Source: Natronosalvus vescus
GTDB lineage: Archaea; Halobacteriota; Halobacteria; Halobacteriales; Natrialbaceae
Length of the DNA: 64,000 nt
Assembly (NCBI RefSeq): GCF_023973145.1
Contig: NZ_CP099546.1
Span: 3,286,001-3,350,000, forward strand
Direction of reading: 5' to 3'
A program made the translations under genes and the position numbers. How positions within the stretch are numbered: position 1 is the first letter of the stretch; each line of letters begins with the position of its first letter. A model generated the notes under the pieces. That model had not been told where the DNA came from, did not search any database, and worked only from the letters and a program-made list of their open reading frames with translations. Positions 1-8,954 of the stretch are shown here, piece by piece.

Positions 1-1
1 C

Positions 2-1291
2 GTCGTCGATACCTCGAACAATGCCGTCTTCGCCACCCACGTGTTGTGTGCCGCTGACGAGATCGCGCTCGACGAGGCGGATATCGATACATTCGCCGAC
101 GAGGATCGGCTGCGGGCGGCCGTCAAAATGTGGCGTGAAGCCGGTTTCGTCGACGGCTACCTCGACGCTGCCGTCCACTACAGCGGCCCCGGGCGGCCAC
201 AGACCCGTGTCAACCTCTATGGAACCACCGGCACGGACTACCAGCTCAAACTGGCCGACGACGTGGACTGTGAGCGCTGGGGCATCCCCGACGACCTCGA
301 CCTGGAACCAGTCAACCGAAATCGTGCCTACCGCGATTATCACGAGGGCGCTGTCAGACTGCAACACGGCCAGCAGTTCGAAGTGGTCACTGTCGATGAC
401 AACCGACCCCAGCCCGTCATCGAACTCGAGCCGGTCGATTGTGGGTACTACACCCAATCTCGAAACAAGGTCAACGTACTGGACGCTACGTCCGAGCGAT
501 CCAGAGAGATCAACGGGTTCACCCTTCACTTCGGTCGCGGAACGGTGTTAGTCCATCACCACGCCTACGACGAGATGCACATCGGCAACAGCGAGCCAAA
601 GCAACAGATGATTCCGACTGACACCCCGCCGATCCTGATGAATACCCAGCTGTGCTGGCTCGAGGTTCCCGGTGAAATTGAAGCGGCCCTCATCCGAAAA
701 TACAAAGACTACGGCATCGAGACCGGTGTGGATCCGGATCAGGCACAGGTTGTCCATCTCGGATACGTCGCCGGATTGCACGCCGCCGAACACGCGACGA
801 TCCAGACGGCACCACTCGAGCTCAGGGTCGATACGAACGATCTGGGCGGGTTAGCAACGCTGATTATGGACACACACTACGCCCATTCCGAATACGACGA
901 TATCGCCGACTCGATCGGTGAGTCCTTCGAAGCCGCCATGGCCGCCCTCGAGCAGCGATCCCAGGAGGTCGGTGGACAGACGGCTTCGGGCTGGTTTATT
1001 TACGACGGCGTCGACGGCGGACTTGGATTCGCCCGCGCTATTTACGACAACTTCGAAGCCCTCGCCGAACGCGCCCGGGAGCAGCTCACACAGTGTCAGT
1101 GCGGACAGCCCAACGGGTGTCCAGCCTGTACGTTCGACGAAAACTGCGGCAACGATAACAAACCGCTCCTCAGAGCTTCCGCCGTGGACGTCCTCGAGCA
1201 CCTCCTCGGTGAGGCCGATCGTGACGACCTCGAGGCGTATCTGCCGGACAAATACGGTGGTGAGCGACGGCCGACGCTGTACTACTCGTGA
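2..1291 (+). CDS. DUF1998-type helicase C-terminal region (5' truncated)
   Basis: The reading frame is open from base 2, before the first internal GTG at 41, so this is the C-terminal 429 residues of a larger protein cut by the window edge. The tail carries a cysteine cluster (CQCGQPNGCPAC, then C six residues on) that matches the putative metal-binding C-terminus of DUF1998 proteins. These are usually fused to a superfamily 2 DEAD/DEAH helicase, as in the bacterial repair helicase MrfA. The visible region also has the typical stretch with H-A-A-E-H followed by GWFIYDGVDGGLGFA. The role is probably DNA repair or nucleic-acid remodelling, inferred from the family only; the helicase motor itself is not in the window. 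Confidence 0.8.
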   Translation, partial: VVDTSNNAVFATHVLCAADEIALDEADIDTFADEDRLRAAVKMWREAGFVDGYLDAAVHYSGPGRPQTRVNLYGTTGTDYQLKLADDVDCERWGIPDDLDLEPVNRNRAYRDYHEGAVRLQHGQQFEVVTVDDNRPQPVIELEPVDCGYYTQSRNKVNVLDATSERSREINGFTLHFGRGTVLVHHHAYDEMHIGNSEPKQQMIPTDTPPILMNTQLCWLEVPGEIEAALIRKYKDYGIETGVDPDQAQVVHLGYVAGLHAAEHATIQTAPLELRVDTNDLGGLATLIMDTHYAHSEYDDIADSIGESFEAAMAALEQRSQEVGGQTASGWFIYDGVDGGLGFARAIYDNFEALAERAREQLTQCQCGQPNGCPACTFDENCGNDNKPLLRASAVDVLEHLLGEADRDDLEAYLPDKYGGERRPTLYYS

Positions 1292-1361
1292 TTTCCCTGG
1301 CGTCGCGCGATTAACTACCGGACGCTAACGGTCTAAATCATATGATTGCGTAAGAATGAAA

Positions 1362-1436
1362 TGCTCCGTCAGGGATTCGAACCCTGGTCATTGCCGTGAG
1401 AGGGCAATATGATTGGCCGGACTACACCAACGGAGC
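1362..1436 (-). tRNA. tRNA-Glu (anticodon CTC)
   Basis: On the minus strand the 75-nt segment folds as a complete tRNA. The acceptor arm is GCTCCGT paired with ACGGAGC plus discriminator A. The T arm is CAGGGTTCGAATCCCTG. The anticodon arm is TTGCC-CTCTCAC-GGCAA, with CTC in the middle of the seven-base loop, and it reads GAG. There is no intron and no encoded CCA. The gene stands alone between convergent coding regions. Confidence 0.96.
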
Positions 1437-1525
1437 GGTGTCGTACACTCTATGGTTGCTGCGAGGACTGTTTAAGCGTTCCGTTTCGAACCTGGACTGC
1501 GTCCCCGTGGCACGGTTCGGCCTGC

Positions 1526-2740
1526 CTACTCTTCGTAGGGAGACTTCGCCGCTTCGGGTTCGAAGCCCTCGAGGCTGATGATGTTTTCACGCCCCACTCG
1601 AAGTTTGCTGATGGTACCGTCGGATTCCATCTCCGAGAGCAGCATGCTCACCTTGGATTTCGACCAGCCCGTCTCGTCGACGATGTTGACCTGTTTCATG
1701 CGGCCACCGTTGTCCCGTATCAGCGAGACCACGCGATCCTCGTCGCTCAGCAGTTCGTCGTCTGGAATTGGATCGGCTGTCGGGGTCGCTGCCGCGTCGG
1801 CCGTGGCCGATTGTTCGTCAACGGTATCCGACTCGTCAGCCCCAGACTGGTCGTATCGTCTCGCCGCCACGGCGATAGCGGTCAGTGTGATACCTACGAG
1901 GAGCACGGCTCCAAGAACCAGCCAGAGACTCGAGGCGTCCGTGAATCGCTCCATGACCGAACCGGCGGCTTCGTTGGAACTGGCAGCGTCTCGCTCGAGG
2001 ACGACACGCGGTTGGCCGTCGAGGAACTGGAACGGACCTTGCCAGGTTATCGAGGAACTCCCTTCGAGCGAGGCGCCGTTGAATTCGCCGTCGGGTTGCA
2101 TTTGGCTGAAGGTTAGCCCCGAGTCAGATTCGATGACGAGATCCTGGTCGGACGCGATGTTGAAAGCCCCATCGAAGACGTCACCGACGATAATTTCGTC
2201 GTCTTCGACCTGTGCGAAGTTCGTCCAGGTGAAGGACATTTCGACGACACCAATTCTGTTGAGGCGTTGTTCGACGGCCGCAGACCGGTTGAAGTTTGTG
2301 GCTTCCATCTCGCGGTCGGTTTCGGCGGTTCCGATGCTTACCAGGCTTTCAGCTTGGTCGATGAATCGCGTGTAGAGCTCAGTTTCCTCGGATTCGAAGT
2401 CTTCGAAGGCGTCCTCGAACGCTTCTTCTTCTTCCTCGCTATCATTACCGACAAAATCCCGTTCGTAGCGAAACGTCCACGTTGCAGACCCGTCTTCGTG
2501 AACGGTGATCGTAAAGGTCGTCGAGTCGAAATTGCCGGTCGACGTAGCGGAAATGCCGCTTCTATAGGACGCCGCTGTGGTCTGCTCGTCGGTAGTTTCG
2601 GTCGCAAATGGAGTGGAAGATCCGAACCGATCGCCGTCGGCGGCCCGAACGTCCGTGGCGAGCAGCGGGCTGCCCATACCAGCCACGAGGAGCATGAGGG
2701 CGACGACGAGGACACCTCCGACGAGAGCCGACCTATTCAT
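1526..2740 (-). CDS. Membrane-anchored winged-helix protein with secreted N-terminal domain
   Basis: The 404-residue protein starts with a hydrophobic signal segment (about residues 5-28). An extracytoplasmic region of about 230 residues follows, then a transmembrane helix near residues 275-295 (LWLVLGAVLLVGITLTAIAV). After an acidic linker comes a C-terminal winged helix of about 70 residues (DRVVSLIRDNGGRMKQ, then TGWSKSKVSMLLSEME). Haloarchaea have many such proteins, in which an outside domain is tied through the membrane to a DNA-binding domain of MarR/IclR-like fold. The ligand is unknown. A TATA-like CTTTTAG lies about 29 nt before the ATG, so the message is probably leaderless. The stop lies about 90 nt from tRNA-Glu. 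The architecture is clear; the regulatory role is inferred. Confidence 0.8.
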   Translation of the reverse strand: MNRSALVGGVLVVALMLLVAGMGSPLLATDVRAADGDRFGSSTPFATETTDEQTTAASYRSGISATSTGNFDSTTFTITVHEDGSATWTFRYERDFVGNDSEEEEEAFEDAFEDFESEETELYTRFIDQAESLVSIGTAETDREMEATNFNRSAAVEQRLNRIGVVEMSFTWTNFAQVEDDEIIVGDVFDGAFNIASDQDLVIESDSGLTFSQMQPDGEFNGASLEGSSSITWQGPFQFLDGQPRVVLERDAASSNEAAGSVMERFTDASSLWLVLGAVLLVGITLTAIAVAARRYDQSGADESDTVDEQSATADAAATPTADPIPDDELLSDEDRVVSLIRDNGGRMKQVNIVDETGWSKSKVSMLLSEMESDGTISKLRVGRENIISLEGFEPEAAKSPYEE

Positions 2741-3041
2741 TCGTGTGCTTCCTACGTGCTCTTCCTAAAAGACCTTGTGAATCCAGCTTTGGGTTGTAAA
2801 CGGTGTCGTGTGGTCGGTCGTAGACACTCTAGACGAGCGCTGTCGGTGGTCGGTTGCCACTGTCGTGGTCTCGAGGTGTGCTATCCGCATCAGGGGAACG
2901 GATTGGCGGTATGACTCTCGAATGGGACGGGAGCCAAATCCCACTGATCTCGAGTGCCGAAACAACTGGTTACGGAACGACTTATGGACACTCACCAGTG
3001 TGTCGATACGCACAAACCTCCAAGAGCCGTACCGTCGAGCG
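2741..3041. other. Intergenic region between divergent genes
   Basis: About 300 nt separate the membrane-anchored regulator (leftward) from the metallo-beta-lactamase gene (rightward). The only element I can support is the TATA-like CTTTTAG near 2766-2772 for the leftward gene. The frame of the rightward gene stays open through much of this stretch, but the encoded residues look non-native, so I do not extend that gene here. Confidence 0.4.
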
Positions 3042-3620
3042 ATGATCCATAACCTCGCTGCGGGAGAGCAGGTCTTTACGAGCAATGCCTTTCTGGTAAC
3101 GGGCGAGCGACCCGTGCTCGTCGATACTGGCGCGAATTTCGACGTCGTCTCCCGGATACGGGAGCGGACGGACTCACTCGAGGCCGTCGTCCTCACTCAC
3201 ACCCATCCCGACCACGTGGGGAATCTCGCTGCGGTCACGGAGGCGTTCGACGTCGACGTGTGGGGCTACGATCCAGACGTCGACGGCGTCGACCATCAGA
3301 TCGCGGACGAATCGACAGTTCGACTCGGTGATCACGAGTACGTTGCCCTGCACACACCCGGGCACAAAGACGATCACCTCTGTCTGTACGCCGCCGAGCC
3401 GAACATCCTGTTTGCCGGTGATTTAATCTTCCAGAACGGTGGGTTCGGTCGAACCGACCTCCCGGAAGGGGATCGAGGAGCCCTGTTCGAGAGCATCGAT
3501 CGCGTCCTCAAATTGGTCGACGAGAACCTCACGGCGCTGCACACCGGTCACGGCCCGAGCGTCACCACACAGCCGTACGACCACGTCGAACTGGCGAGTC
3601 GGATGGCTCGCCAGATGTAG
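3042..3620 (+). CDS. Metallo-beta-lactamase-fold hydrolase
   Basis: The 192-residue protein has the metal-binding signature THTHPDHVGN (about residues 49-58), a later H in HTPGHKDDHL, a conserved D in LFAGDLIF, and a terminal H in HTGHGPS. This is the glyoxalase II-like branch of the superfamily, which hydrolyses thioesters or related bonds with two metal ions. The frame is open upstream to 2808. I chose the ATG at 3042 because MIHNLAAGEQVFTSNAFLV matches the first strand of the fold and the preceding codons give a basic, low-complexity sequence. The substrate cannot be read from the sequence. The gene is cytosolic and monocistronic. Confidence 0.88.
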   Translation: MIHNLAAGEQVFTSNAFLVTGERPVLVDTGANFDVVSRIRERTDSLEAVVLTHTHPDHVGNLAAVTEAFDVDVWGYDPDVDGVDHQIADESTVRLGDHEYVALHTPGHKDDHLCLYAAEPNILFAGDLIFQNGGFGRTDLPEGDRGALFESIDRVLKLVDENLTALHTGHGPSVTTQPYDHVELASRMARQM

Positions 3621-3651
3621 CTGTGAGTGAGTATCTGGCGCGTCGCAATCA

Positions 3652-3918
3652 CTACGGCTTGAGACCGTAGTATCCGGGTTCCTCGTCCGTTCGCGGCTCC
3701 GCGACGACGAGGTCGTTCGCGTTCGTCATGATCCAGGGGATCGCCCAGTCGAGTAAGATGTCCTCTGTCTCCCGATCGATTTCCGCGTCGGGGTCGAGTC
3801 CCTGGAGCAGTCGGGCAATCTCGTAGACGGTGTACATGTGATCGGACTCGAGGAGCTCGTCTGGTGTGTAGAAGTCACACGGTGGGAGCCGGTCGAATTC
3901 ATCCTTCGGGACGGGCAT
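3652..3918 (-). CDS. Small conserved haloarchaeal-type protein, function unknown
   Basis: This is an 88-residue acidic protein with no signal peptide, transmembrane segment or cysteine pair. It begins MPVPKDEFDRLPPCDFYTPD and has two helical stretches (residues about 25-45 and 50-70). Codon use matches its neighbours, and both flanking frames are poor, so it is probably a real gene. It converges with the metallo-beta-lactamase gene, with 31 nt between the stop codons. I do not recognise a function. It may belong to one of the short halobacterial domain-of-unknown-function families. Confidence 0.72.
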   Translation of the reverse strand: MPVPKDEFDRLPPCDFYTPDELLESDHMYTVYEIARLLQGLDPDAEIDRETEDILLDWAIPWIMTNANDLVVAEPRTDEEPGYYGLKP

Positions 3919-4043
3919 GGCTTGACGTACGACGGCGCCTGGCTAAACGGTGTGGATTTCGTGCAGGTACAGCGGAGGTGCGCGCCAGCGCGACCGCTCG
4001 AGCCACGGCCGCCACAAAAATGTGAAGGTGAACGACTCGTCGC

Positions 4044-4646
4044 TTACTCGAAGTGGTCGAGACACTTCTGGTACTGCTCGTCGACGGAATCCCAGTTGAT
4101 GACGTCGAAGAACCCATCGATGAAGCTGCCACGGTCTGGGCCGTAGTCGTAGTAGTAGGAGTGCTCCCAGACGTCACAGGCCAGAATGGGGTGGGATCCC
4201 CACAGCGCGCCTTGGTCGTGTTTGTCGACCTTGACGTTGCGCAGTTGCTTTGCAACCGGGTCGTACACGAGCAGCGCCCAGCCGCCGGCGGCACTCGCGG
4301 CGGCTTCGAACTCGCCTTTCCATCCTTCGTAGGAGCCGAAGTCCTCTTCGATGCGGTCGGCGAGATCGCCCTCGGGCTCGCCGCCACCGTTTGGTGACAT
4401 GTTCTCCCAGAACAGCGTGTGGAGGTAGTGACCACAGCCGTTGTGGGTGACGTTGCCGAGCGCGCCGGCGGTGGAACCGAAGTCGCCGGACTCGCGGTTT
4501 TCCGCGAGCGTCTCTTCGGCCGCGTTCAGGCCGTTGACGTAGCCCTGATGGTGCGTGTCGTGGTGCCAGGTGACGACCTGTTCGGAGATCGATGGCTCGA
4601 GTGCGTCGTAATCGTATGGAAGTGGTGGAAGTTCGTGATCAGTCAT
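4044..4646 (-). CDS. sod: Superoxide dismutase, Fe/Mn type
   Basis: The 200-residue protein is full length for the Fe/Mn family and converts superoxide to oxygen and hydrogen peroxide in the cytoplasm. Metal ligands are visible: the His in WHHDTHHQGYVNG, the His in GCGHYLHTLFWENM, and the Asp and His in CDVWEHSYYYDYG. Haloarchaeal members usually use manganese. I placed the start at MTDHELPPLPYDYD, seven codons inside the longest frame, because this is the usual N-terminus. On the minus strand an AT-rich AATATTTAA (4682-4690) lies about 40 nt upstream and may be the promoter, with a short leader. Confidence 0.96.
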   Translation of the reverse strand: MTDHELPPLPYDYDALEPSISEQVVTWHHDTHHQGYVNGLNAAEETLAENRESGDFGSTAGALGNVTHNGCGHYLHTLFWENMSPNGGGEPEGDLADRIEEDFGSYEGWKGEFEAAASAAGGWALLVYDPVAKQLRNVKVDKHDQGALWGSHPILACDVWEHSYYYDYGPDRGSFIDGFFDVINWDSVDEQYQKCLDHFE

Positions 4647-4757
4647 TCGGAAACACCGATTGAGCAATCGCGGCCTAACCTGTTAAATATTGAGGAGTGA
4701 AACGCTACCATGGCGCATAATGTTGTCGCTGGAAGGTGGTTTTGCCGGGCAACCGAC

Positions 4758-5080
4758 TCAGCGGGTCGCCAGGTACTCGCCGTGATTGATGCTGATGACG
4801 GGTAAGACGACGCCGAAGATGGTCGTGGAGGGCATTGCCATCGTCAGAACGGTGTCAGTCGTCATGCCATCGGCACCGTCACGAACGCCCCGACGGCGGC
4901 GACGATCAGCACGCACGCGGCGACCGTTTTCGGCAGATCAAACTCGAGTGCCAGAGCGAACGCGACGGGGAGAACGTGTCGAAGAGTATCGGATGTGTCG
5001 GGAAACGAAAAAGCGGGATCGTCGTTCGTGTTGTTTGACAGAAATCGGAGAGAAGTCGATTGCGAATTCGCGGCCGTCAC
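4758..5080 (-). pseudogene. Possible remnant of a membrane transporter (frameshifted)
   Basis: Two short leftward reading frames meet in an ATGA overlap at 4862-4865. The upstream piece (72 codons from 5080) has a hydrophobic stretch ending KTVAACVLIVAAVGAFVTVP. The downstream piece continues with TMAMPSTTIFGVVLPVI and ends ATR at 4758. Together they read like the last two membrane helices of a transporter broken by one frameshift, with the N-terminal part lost. I cannot name the family, and it may be chance. Confidence 0.25.
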
Positions 5081-5134
5081 CCGCGGGGACGGCCAGTAGC
5101 GCGACTGATCTTCGATTAGAACTGTCCGACAGTA

Positions 5135-5911
5135 TCAGGCGTCGCCAGACGGTCGGACGACGTTCGCGAGCGACACCATCGTCCCGAGGAACCAGCCGAC
5201 CGGGAACGAAAAGCCGATCCACATCGCCGCGTACGCGGCACCCTCGAGCTGGTAGTTGTCACGCAGGTACTGGTTGAGGTCGCCGACGACGAACACCGTG
5301 TCGAGCAGCCAGACGGCGAGGTCGTAGCTCGGATCGAGCACGTACGGCTCGAGCGACGGCGTAACGAGGGCGGCGACGACTGGCGGTAAGAACAGTGCGG
5401 TCATCGCGAACGGATACGCGAGGATCACCGAAAGCGCGCGTCCGCCGAACTTCGAGCACGTCGCGGCGAGGGCGGTCGAAACCACGGCGACCCCGCTCGC
5501 TGCGGCCACGGCGAGGACGGCGTCGACGGGGATATCGACCTGCTCCATGTAGGACATGACCCCCCAGACGATCGTGAGCAACCCCCAGCCGACCAGCGCG
5601 ATACCGGTGACGCCGACGATACCAAGTCGGGTTTGCGTCGAGTCGAGTTTGGAGGCGTAAAAGCGGGTTGCGAGCCCGATGACGGTGAGCGGATAAACGA
5701 TGAGCAGGCCGAGGGCTCCGAACAGGCTCCAGAGGTGGTAGCCGAGTTTCTGTGGGATCGTCTCCGGTTTCCACTTGCCCATGACGGAGTGGCCACGGCC
5801 GCGTTGACGGGGGAAGATGAGTTCCATCCACGCCCCGTGTAACCGCGCCAGATCGACTTTGATCGCGGCGACGAGCCCACCGCCGCCACGGTTGCGTGCG
5901 TGGGTAGACAT
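5135..5911 (-). CDS. Polytopic membrane protein, function unknown
   Basis: The protein has 258 residues. Roughly six hydrophobic helices are visible, including LWSLFGALGLLIVYPLTVIG, then VGVTGIALVGWGLLTIVWGV, AVLAVAAASGVAVVSTALA, and AYPFAMTALFLPPVVAALV. The C-terminal helix starts AAYAAMWIGFSFPVGWF. The longest frame begins at 6211, but that part is basic and overlaps the divergent thioesterase. The ATG at 5911 (MSTHARNRGGGG) is a better start. There are no clear transporter motifs or charged membrane residues that name a substrate. It probably acts in the cytoplasmic membrane. Confidence 0.75.
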   Translation of the reverse strand: MSTHARNRGGGGLVAAIKVDLARLHGAWMELIFPRQRGRGHSVMGKWKPETIPQKLGYHLWSLFGALGLLIVYPLTVIGLATRFYASKLDSTQTRLGIVGVTGIALVGWGLLTIVWGVMSYMEQVDIPVDAVLAVAAASGVAVVSTALAATCSKFGGRALSVILAYPFAMTALFLPPVVAALVTPSLEPYVLDPSYDLAVWLLDTVFVVGDLNQYLRDNYQLEGAAYAAMWIGFSFPVGWFLGTMVSLANVVRPSGDA

Positions 5912-6149
5912 ACCCAATCCAAAATACTGTGTTACCGTAAGTTTTCCTCCTTGGAACTGTCCGCTCGAGGTGATGTTCGCGATTGTACTGGAATCAACGA
6001 GGCAACGGGGATCCGACTCGGGTCGCTCAAATTGCAGGCTCTCGCTGCTCGAGCGTTGACCGACTCCCGCGTATCTCACCATCGACGCTCGAGTCCACTT
6101 TGGTCGACTATCCACATCGTTTAAGCGTGTTCCCGGATCACCCTGACGT

Positions 6150-6533
6150 ATGGACATCGAGTCATTCTTCGAGGAGATGCCGTTCGCCGACCTGCTGGGT
6201 GTCGAGGTCACCGAAGCCGCCGACGGCCACGCCGAGGGGCGTCTCGAGATGCGTGAGGATCTCTCCTGGAACGCCGACCGACTGATGGCTCACGGCGGCG
6301 TGACGTTCACGCTCGCGGACACCGTCGGTGGCGCGGCCCTCGTCTCCGAAGTCGAGCAGCCGGTACCGACGATCGATATGCGGATCGATTACCTCTCGGC
6401 TGGGACGGGCGACCTCTACGCGGAGGCGGACGTCGTCCGGTGTGGCGGCGACGTCGGCGTCGTTGACGTCGAGGTGTACAGTGAGGACGATACGTTGATC
6501 GCGGACGCTCGAGGCGTGTACAAGACGGGGTAA
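6150..6533 (+). CDS. PaaI-type hotdog-fold thioesterase
   Basis: The 127-residue protein has the PaaI pattern: LMAHGGVTFTLADTVGGAAL, in which the Asp after TLA is the likely catalytic acid, followed by TIDMRIDYLSAG. PaaI-type enzymes hydrolyse aryl- or acyl-CoA thioesters and typically accompany phenylacetate degradation, where they release stalled ring-hydroxylated CoA products. A phenylacetyl-CoA epoxidase cluster lies 4 kb downstream on the same strand, which supports that role without proving it. The ATG at 6150 follows GTTTAAGC about 30 nt upstream, consistent with a leaderless start. Confidence 0.88.
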   Translation: MDIESFFEEMPFADLLGVEVTEAADGHAEGRLEMREDLSWNADRLMAHGGVTFTLADTVGGAALVSEVEQPVPTIDMRIDYLSAGTGDLYAEADVVRCGGDVGVVDVEVYSEDDTLIADARGVYKTG

Positions 6534-6589
6534 GGAAGCGTACTGTCGCCGAATAGACGACCTGCGTTCGACGGCAACGAACAGACGAC

Positions 6590-8017
6590 CTACGTTCGTT
6601 CAGTCAAGCGCACGTGAACGTCATCGGCTGGCTGGAGGGTCGCCCCGGGAGAGAGCGCCAGGTCGGGGTCGCTCACCAGTTCGAGGTCGAACCGCTGCAA
6701 GAGGGTGGTGAGCACTACTTTGAGCTCGAGCATCGCAAAGCGCATCCCGATACAGTGGCGAGCACCGCCGCCGAACGGGAAGTACGCGTACTCCGGTCGG
6801 TCGTTCACGCACTCCTCGCGCCAGCGATCCGGACGGAACGCCTCCGGCTCGTCGTAAAACCGTTCGTCGCGGTGAATTCGGTACTGCGGCAGGGAGAGTA
6901 CCGTCCCTTCGGGCACGTCGTAACCGCCGATGGTGACGTCGCGGGTCGGCTTGCGGAAGATTATGTACGCCGGTGGGTACAACCGCATCGTTTCCTGCAG
7001 TACGCGATCTGTGACCTCGAGTCGAGTGACGTCTTCGAACGTCGGCGTCGCGCCGCCGAGAACCGCCTGTTGTTCGGCCTCGAGTCGCCGTCGGACGTCG
7101 TCGTGCTGGGTGAGCAGGTAGAACGCGTAGGTGAGCACCAGCGAAGTCGTCTCGTGGCCGGCGAAGGTGAATGTGATCAGGTTGTCCTGGATCTCGCGTT
7201 CGGTGAGAGCGCCCCCGTTCGATTCGGCGTGATGGACGAGCACTGACAGGAGGTCGTCGCCGGGTTCCTCGGTTCCCGCGGCGTCCGCTCGCCGCTCCTC
7301 GATCAGCGTATCGACCCGGTCGCGGTACGCCTCGAGCGTTCGGTGATAGCGTCGATTACCCGGCGTCGGCACCCACTCGGGCAGGAACCCGGCGACACTT
7401 CGGGAGTTGCTCTGCTCGTTGATCAACTGGGCAGCTCGTGTGACAGCGTCGCTCTCACCGGGTTCGAGGTCGAGGTCGAACAGCGCGTTCGTGAGGATTC
7501 GGAGCGTGAGCCTCGAGAACGCCCGATTCAGCACAATCTCGTCGCCCGTTTCCCAGGAGTCGGCAGTTTGTTCGGCGTATCGAGCCATCGTGTCGGTATA
7601 GGAGCGAATGCGGTCGACGGTGAACGCGGGTTGCATGAGCTGACGTTGCGTCCGCCATTGCTCGCCCTGGGTGAACAGAATCCCCTCGGGGGCGAAGTCG
7701 AAGCCCTGGTCGGCGAACAGGTACCGCTCGAACGTTTCGGGCTCCTCCACGAGTACCCGCTGGACGTAATCGGGGTGAAACAGCGCGGTGACGGTGTTAC
7801 CGAGGATCCGATAGCGGACGACGTCGCCGTAGCCGTGTAATTCGTCCAAAAACGCGAACGGTTCCCGGATGATGGAGTGGGTATTTCCGACGATCGGTAG
7901 CCCATCGGGCCCTGGCGGCACGCCACCGGATTGTCCACTCGAGTGCGGTGGATCGCTCGAGTTGTTCGTCGACTCCCCCGCTGGGCCGTCGACGTTGCTT
8001 TGGGGTCGGGAGGTCAT
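6590..8017 (-). CDS. Cytochrome P450
   Basis: The 475-residue protein has all P450 landmarks. The oxygen-binding I-helix is FAGHETTS, the K-helix ExxR motif is in LQETMRLYPP, and the heme-thiolate loop is FGGGARHCIGMRFA with the proximal Cys. It lacks an N-terminal membrane anchor, so it is probably soluble, as in bacterial CYP102/CYP110-like forms. No ferredoxin or reductase gene is adjacent, so the electron donor must be encoded elsewhere. I put the start at MTSRPQSNVDG, eight codons inside the frame; the first 40 residues are disordered. It is divergent from a Bat-type regulator 85 nt away, which may control it. Confidence 0.95.
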   Translation of the reverse strand: MTSRPQSNVDGPAGESTNNSSDPPHSSGQSGGVPPGPDGLPIVGNTHSIIREPFAFLDELHGYGDVVRYRILGNTVTALFHPDYVQRVLVEEPETFERYLFADQGFDFAPEGILFTQGEQWRTQRQLMQPAFTVDRIRSYTDTMARYAEQTADSWETGDEIVLNRAFSRLTLRILTNALFDLDLEPGESDAVTRAAQLINEQSNSRSVAGFLPEWVPTPGNRRYHRTLEAYRDRVDTLIEERRADAAGTEEPGDDLLSVLVHHAESNGGALTEREIQDNLITFTFAGHETTSLVLTYAFYLLTQHDDVRRRLEAEQQAVLGGATPTFEDVTRLEVTDRVLQETMRLYPPAYIIFRKPTRDVTIGGYDVPEGTVLSLPQYRIHRDERFYDEPEAFRPDRWREECVNDRPEYAYFPFGGGARHCIGMRFAMLELKVVLTTLLQRFDLELVSDPDLALSPGATLQPADDVHVRLTERT

Positions 8018-8102
8018 ACGAACGTGTACGTGCGGTATCACCTTCGAAATTTGGTCGAAGAGCCTAGACCACTTTTATGTGAGCCGGCCGTGTCAGAGGA
8101 CG

Positions 8103-8783
8103 ATGCGCTACCTCGACGTCTGGCTCGATCAACCCGACTGGATGTTGCATCCGATGCAGTTGTTCATCCGGCAGACGGACGTCGTGGCGTGCGAGGAACT
8201 GCTCGCCTGGACGATCCTCGACGAGCGGGATCTCGAGTACGAACTGTTCTACGTCGAGGCCGACCTCGAGCGCTATCGACCGGCACTCGACGCCGTCGAC
8301 TCCGTCCGGTCGTACACGATTGCCCCTATCGACGACGGTGCCTTCCACCTCTACGTCTGCCAGGAGACCCGCTCGGAAGACGCGAGCTGGCGGGCGGCGT
8401 TCAGCGAGCGGAACCTGGTCGTCGTGCCACCAGTGCGGTTCGACGACCGGGCGAGGATGGGTTTGACGATCGTCGGTGAGGGAGTCGACTTACAGCAACT
8501 GCTCGAGGACATGCCACCCGAGATTGGCGTCCACGTCGAGGAAGTCGGCCGGTTCGATCGACGCGGTGGTGCCCTCGCTCACAGCCTCACCGATCGACAA
8601 CTCGAGGTCGCGCTGGCGGCGTTCGAGTGTGGGTATTACGATGTGCCCCGACGGGCCTCGCTCGCGGACGTAGCCGAGGAACTCGAGGTCGCCGAAAGCA
8701 GCGCATCGGTGACGCTTCGACGAGCCGAACGGGCGCTTCTCGAACGGGTCTTTCGGCGATATAGTGGGCCGGAACGGCGGTGA
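8103..8783 (+). CDS. Bat-type helix-turn-helix regulator
   Basis: The 226-residue protein has a C-terminal HTH of the bacterio-opsin activator type: LTDRQLEVALAAFECGYYDV, followed by RRASLADVAEELEVAESSAS. The N-terminal 150 residues form the sensor-like region common to these proteins, with no recognisable cofactor motif. I chose the ATG at 8103 because the frame upstream overlaps the P450 gene and reads as its complement. The divergent arrangement with the P450 suggests control of that gene. No effector is known. Confidence 0.85.
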   Translation: MRYLDVWLDQPDWMLHPMQLFIRQTDVVACEELLAWTILDERDLEYELFYVEADLERYRPALDAVDSVRSYTIAPIDDGAFHLYVCQETRSEDASWRAAFSERNLVVVPPVRFDDRARMGLTIVGEGVDLQQLLEDMPPEIGVHVEEVGRFDRRGGALAHSLTDRQLEVALAAFECGYYDVPRRASLADVAEELEVAESSASVTLRRAERALLERVFRRYSGPERR

Positions 8784-8954
8784 CACAGGTAGCCACGGAA
8801 CGTCGCCTCCAGGCGCAGTGCTGAACGGCGTTCCATCGCAATGACCCACTGCTCCACGTATCGGAGAGCGCCACGTTGGAGCACAGACAGAGTTCCACGA
8901 GGGTAGCACTTTAGCCCAGTACTCGGGTTTCACCGTCTTCAGATCGAGAGAATA

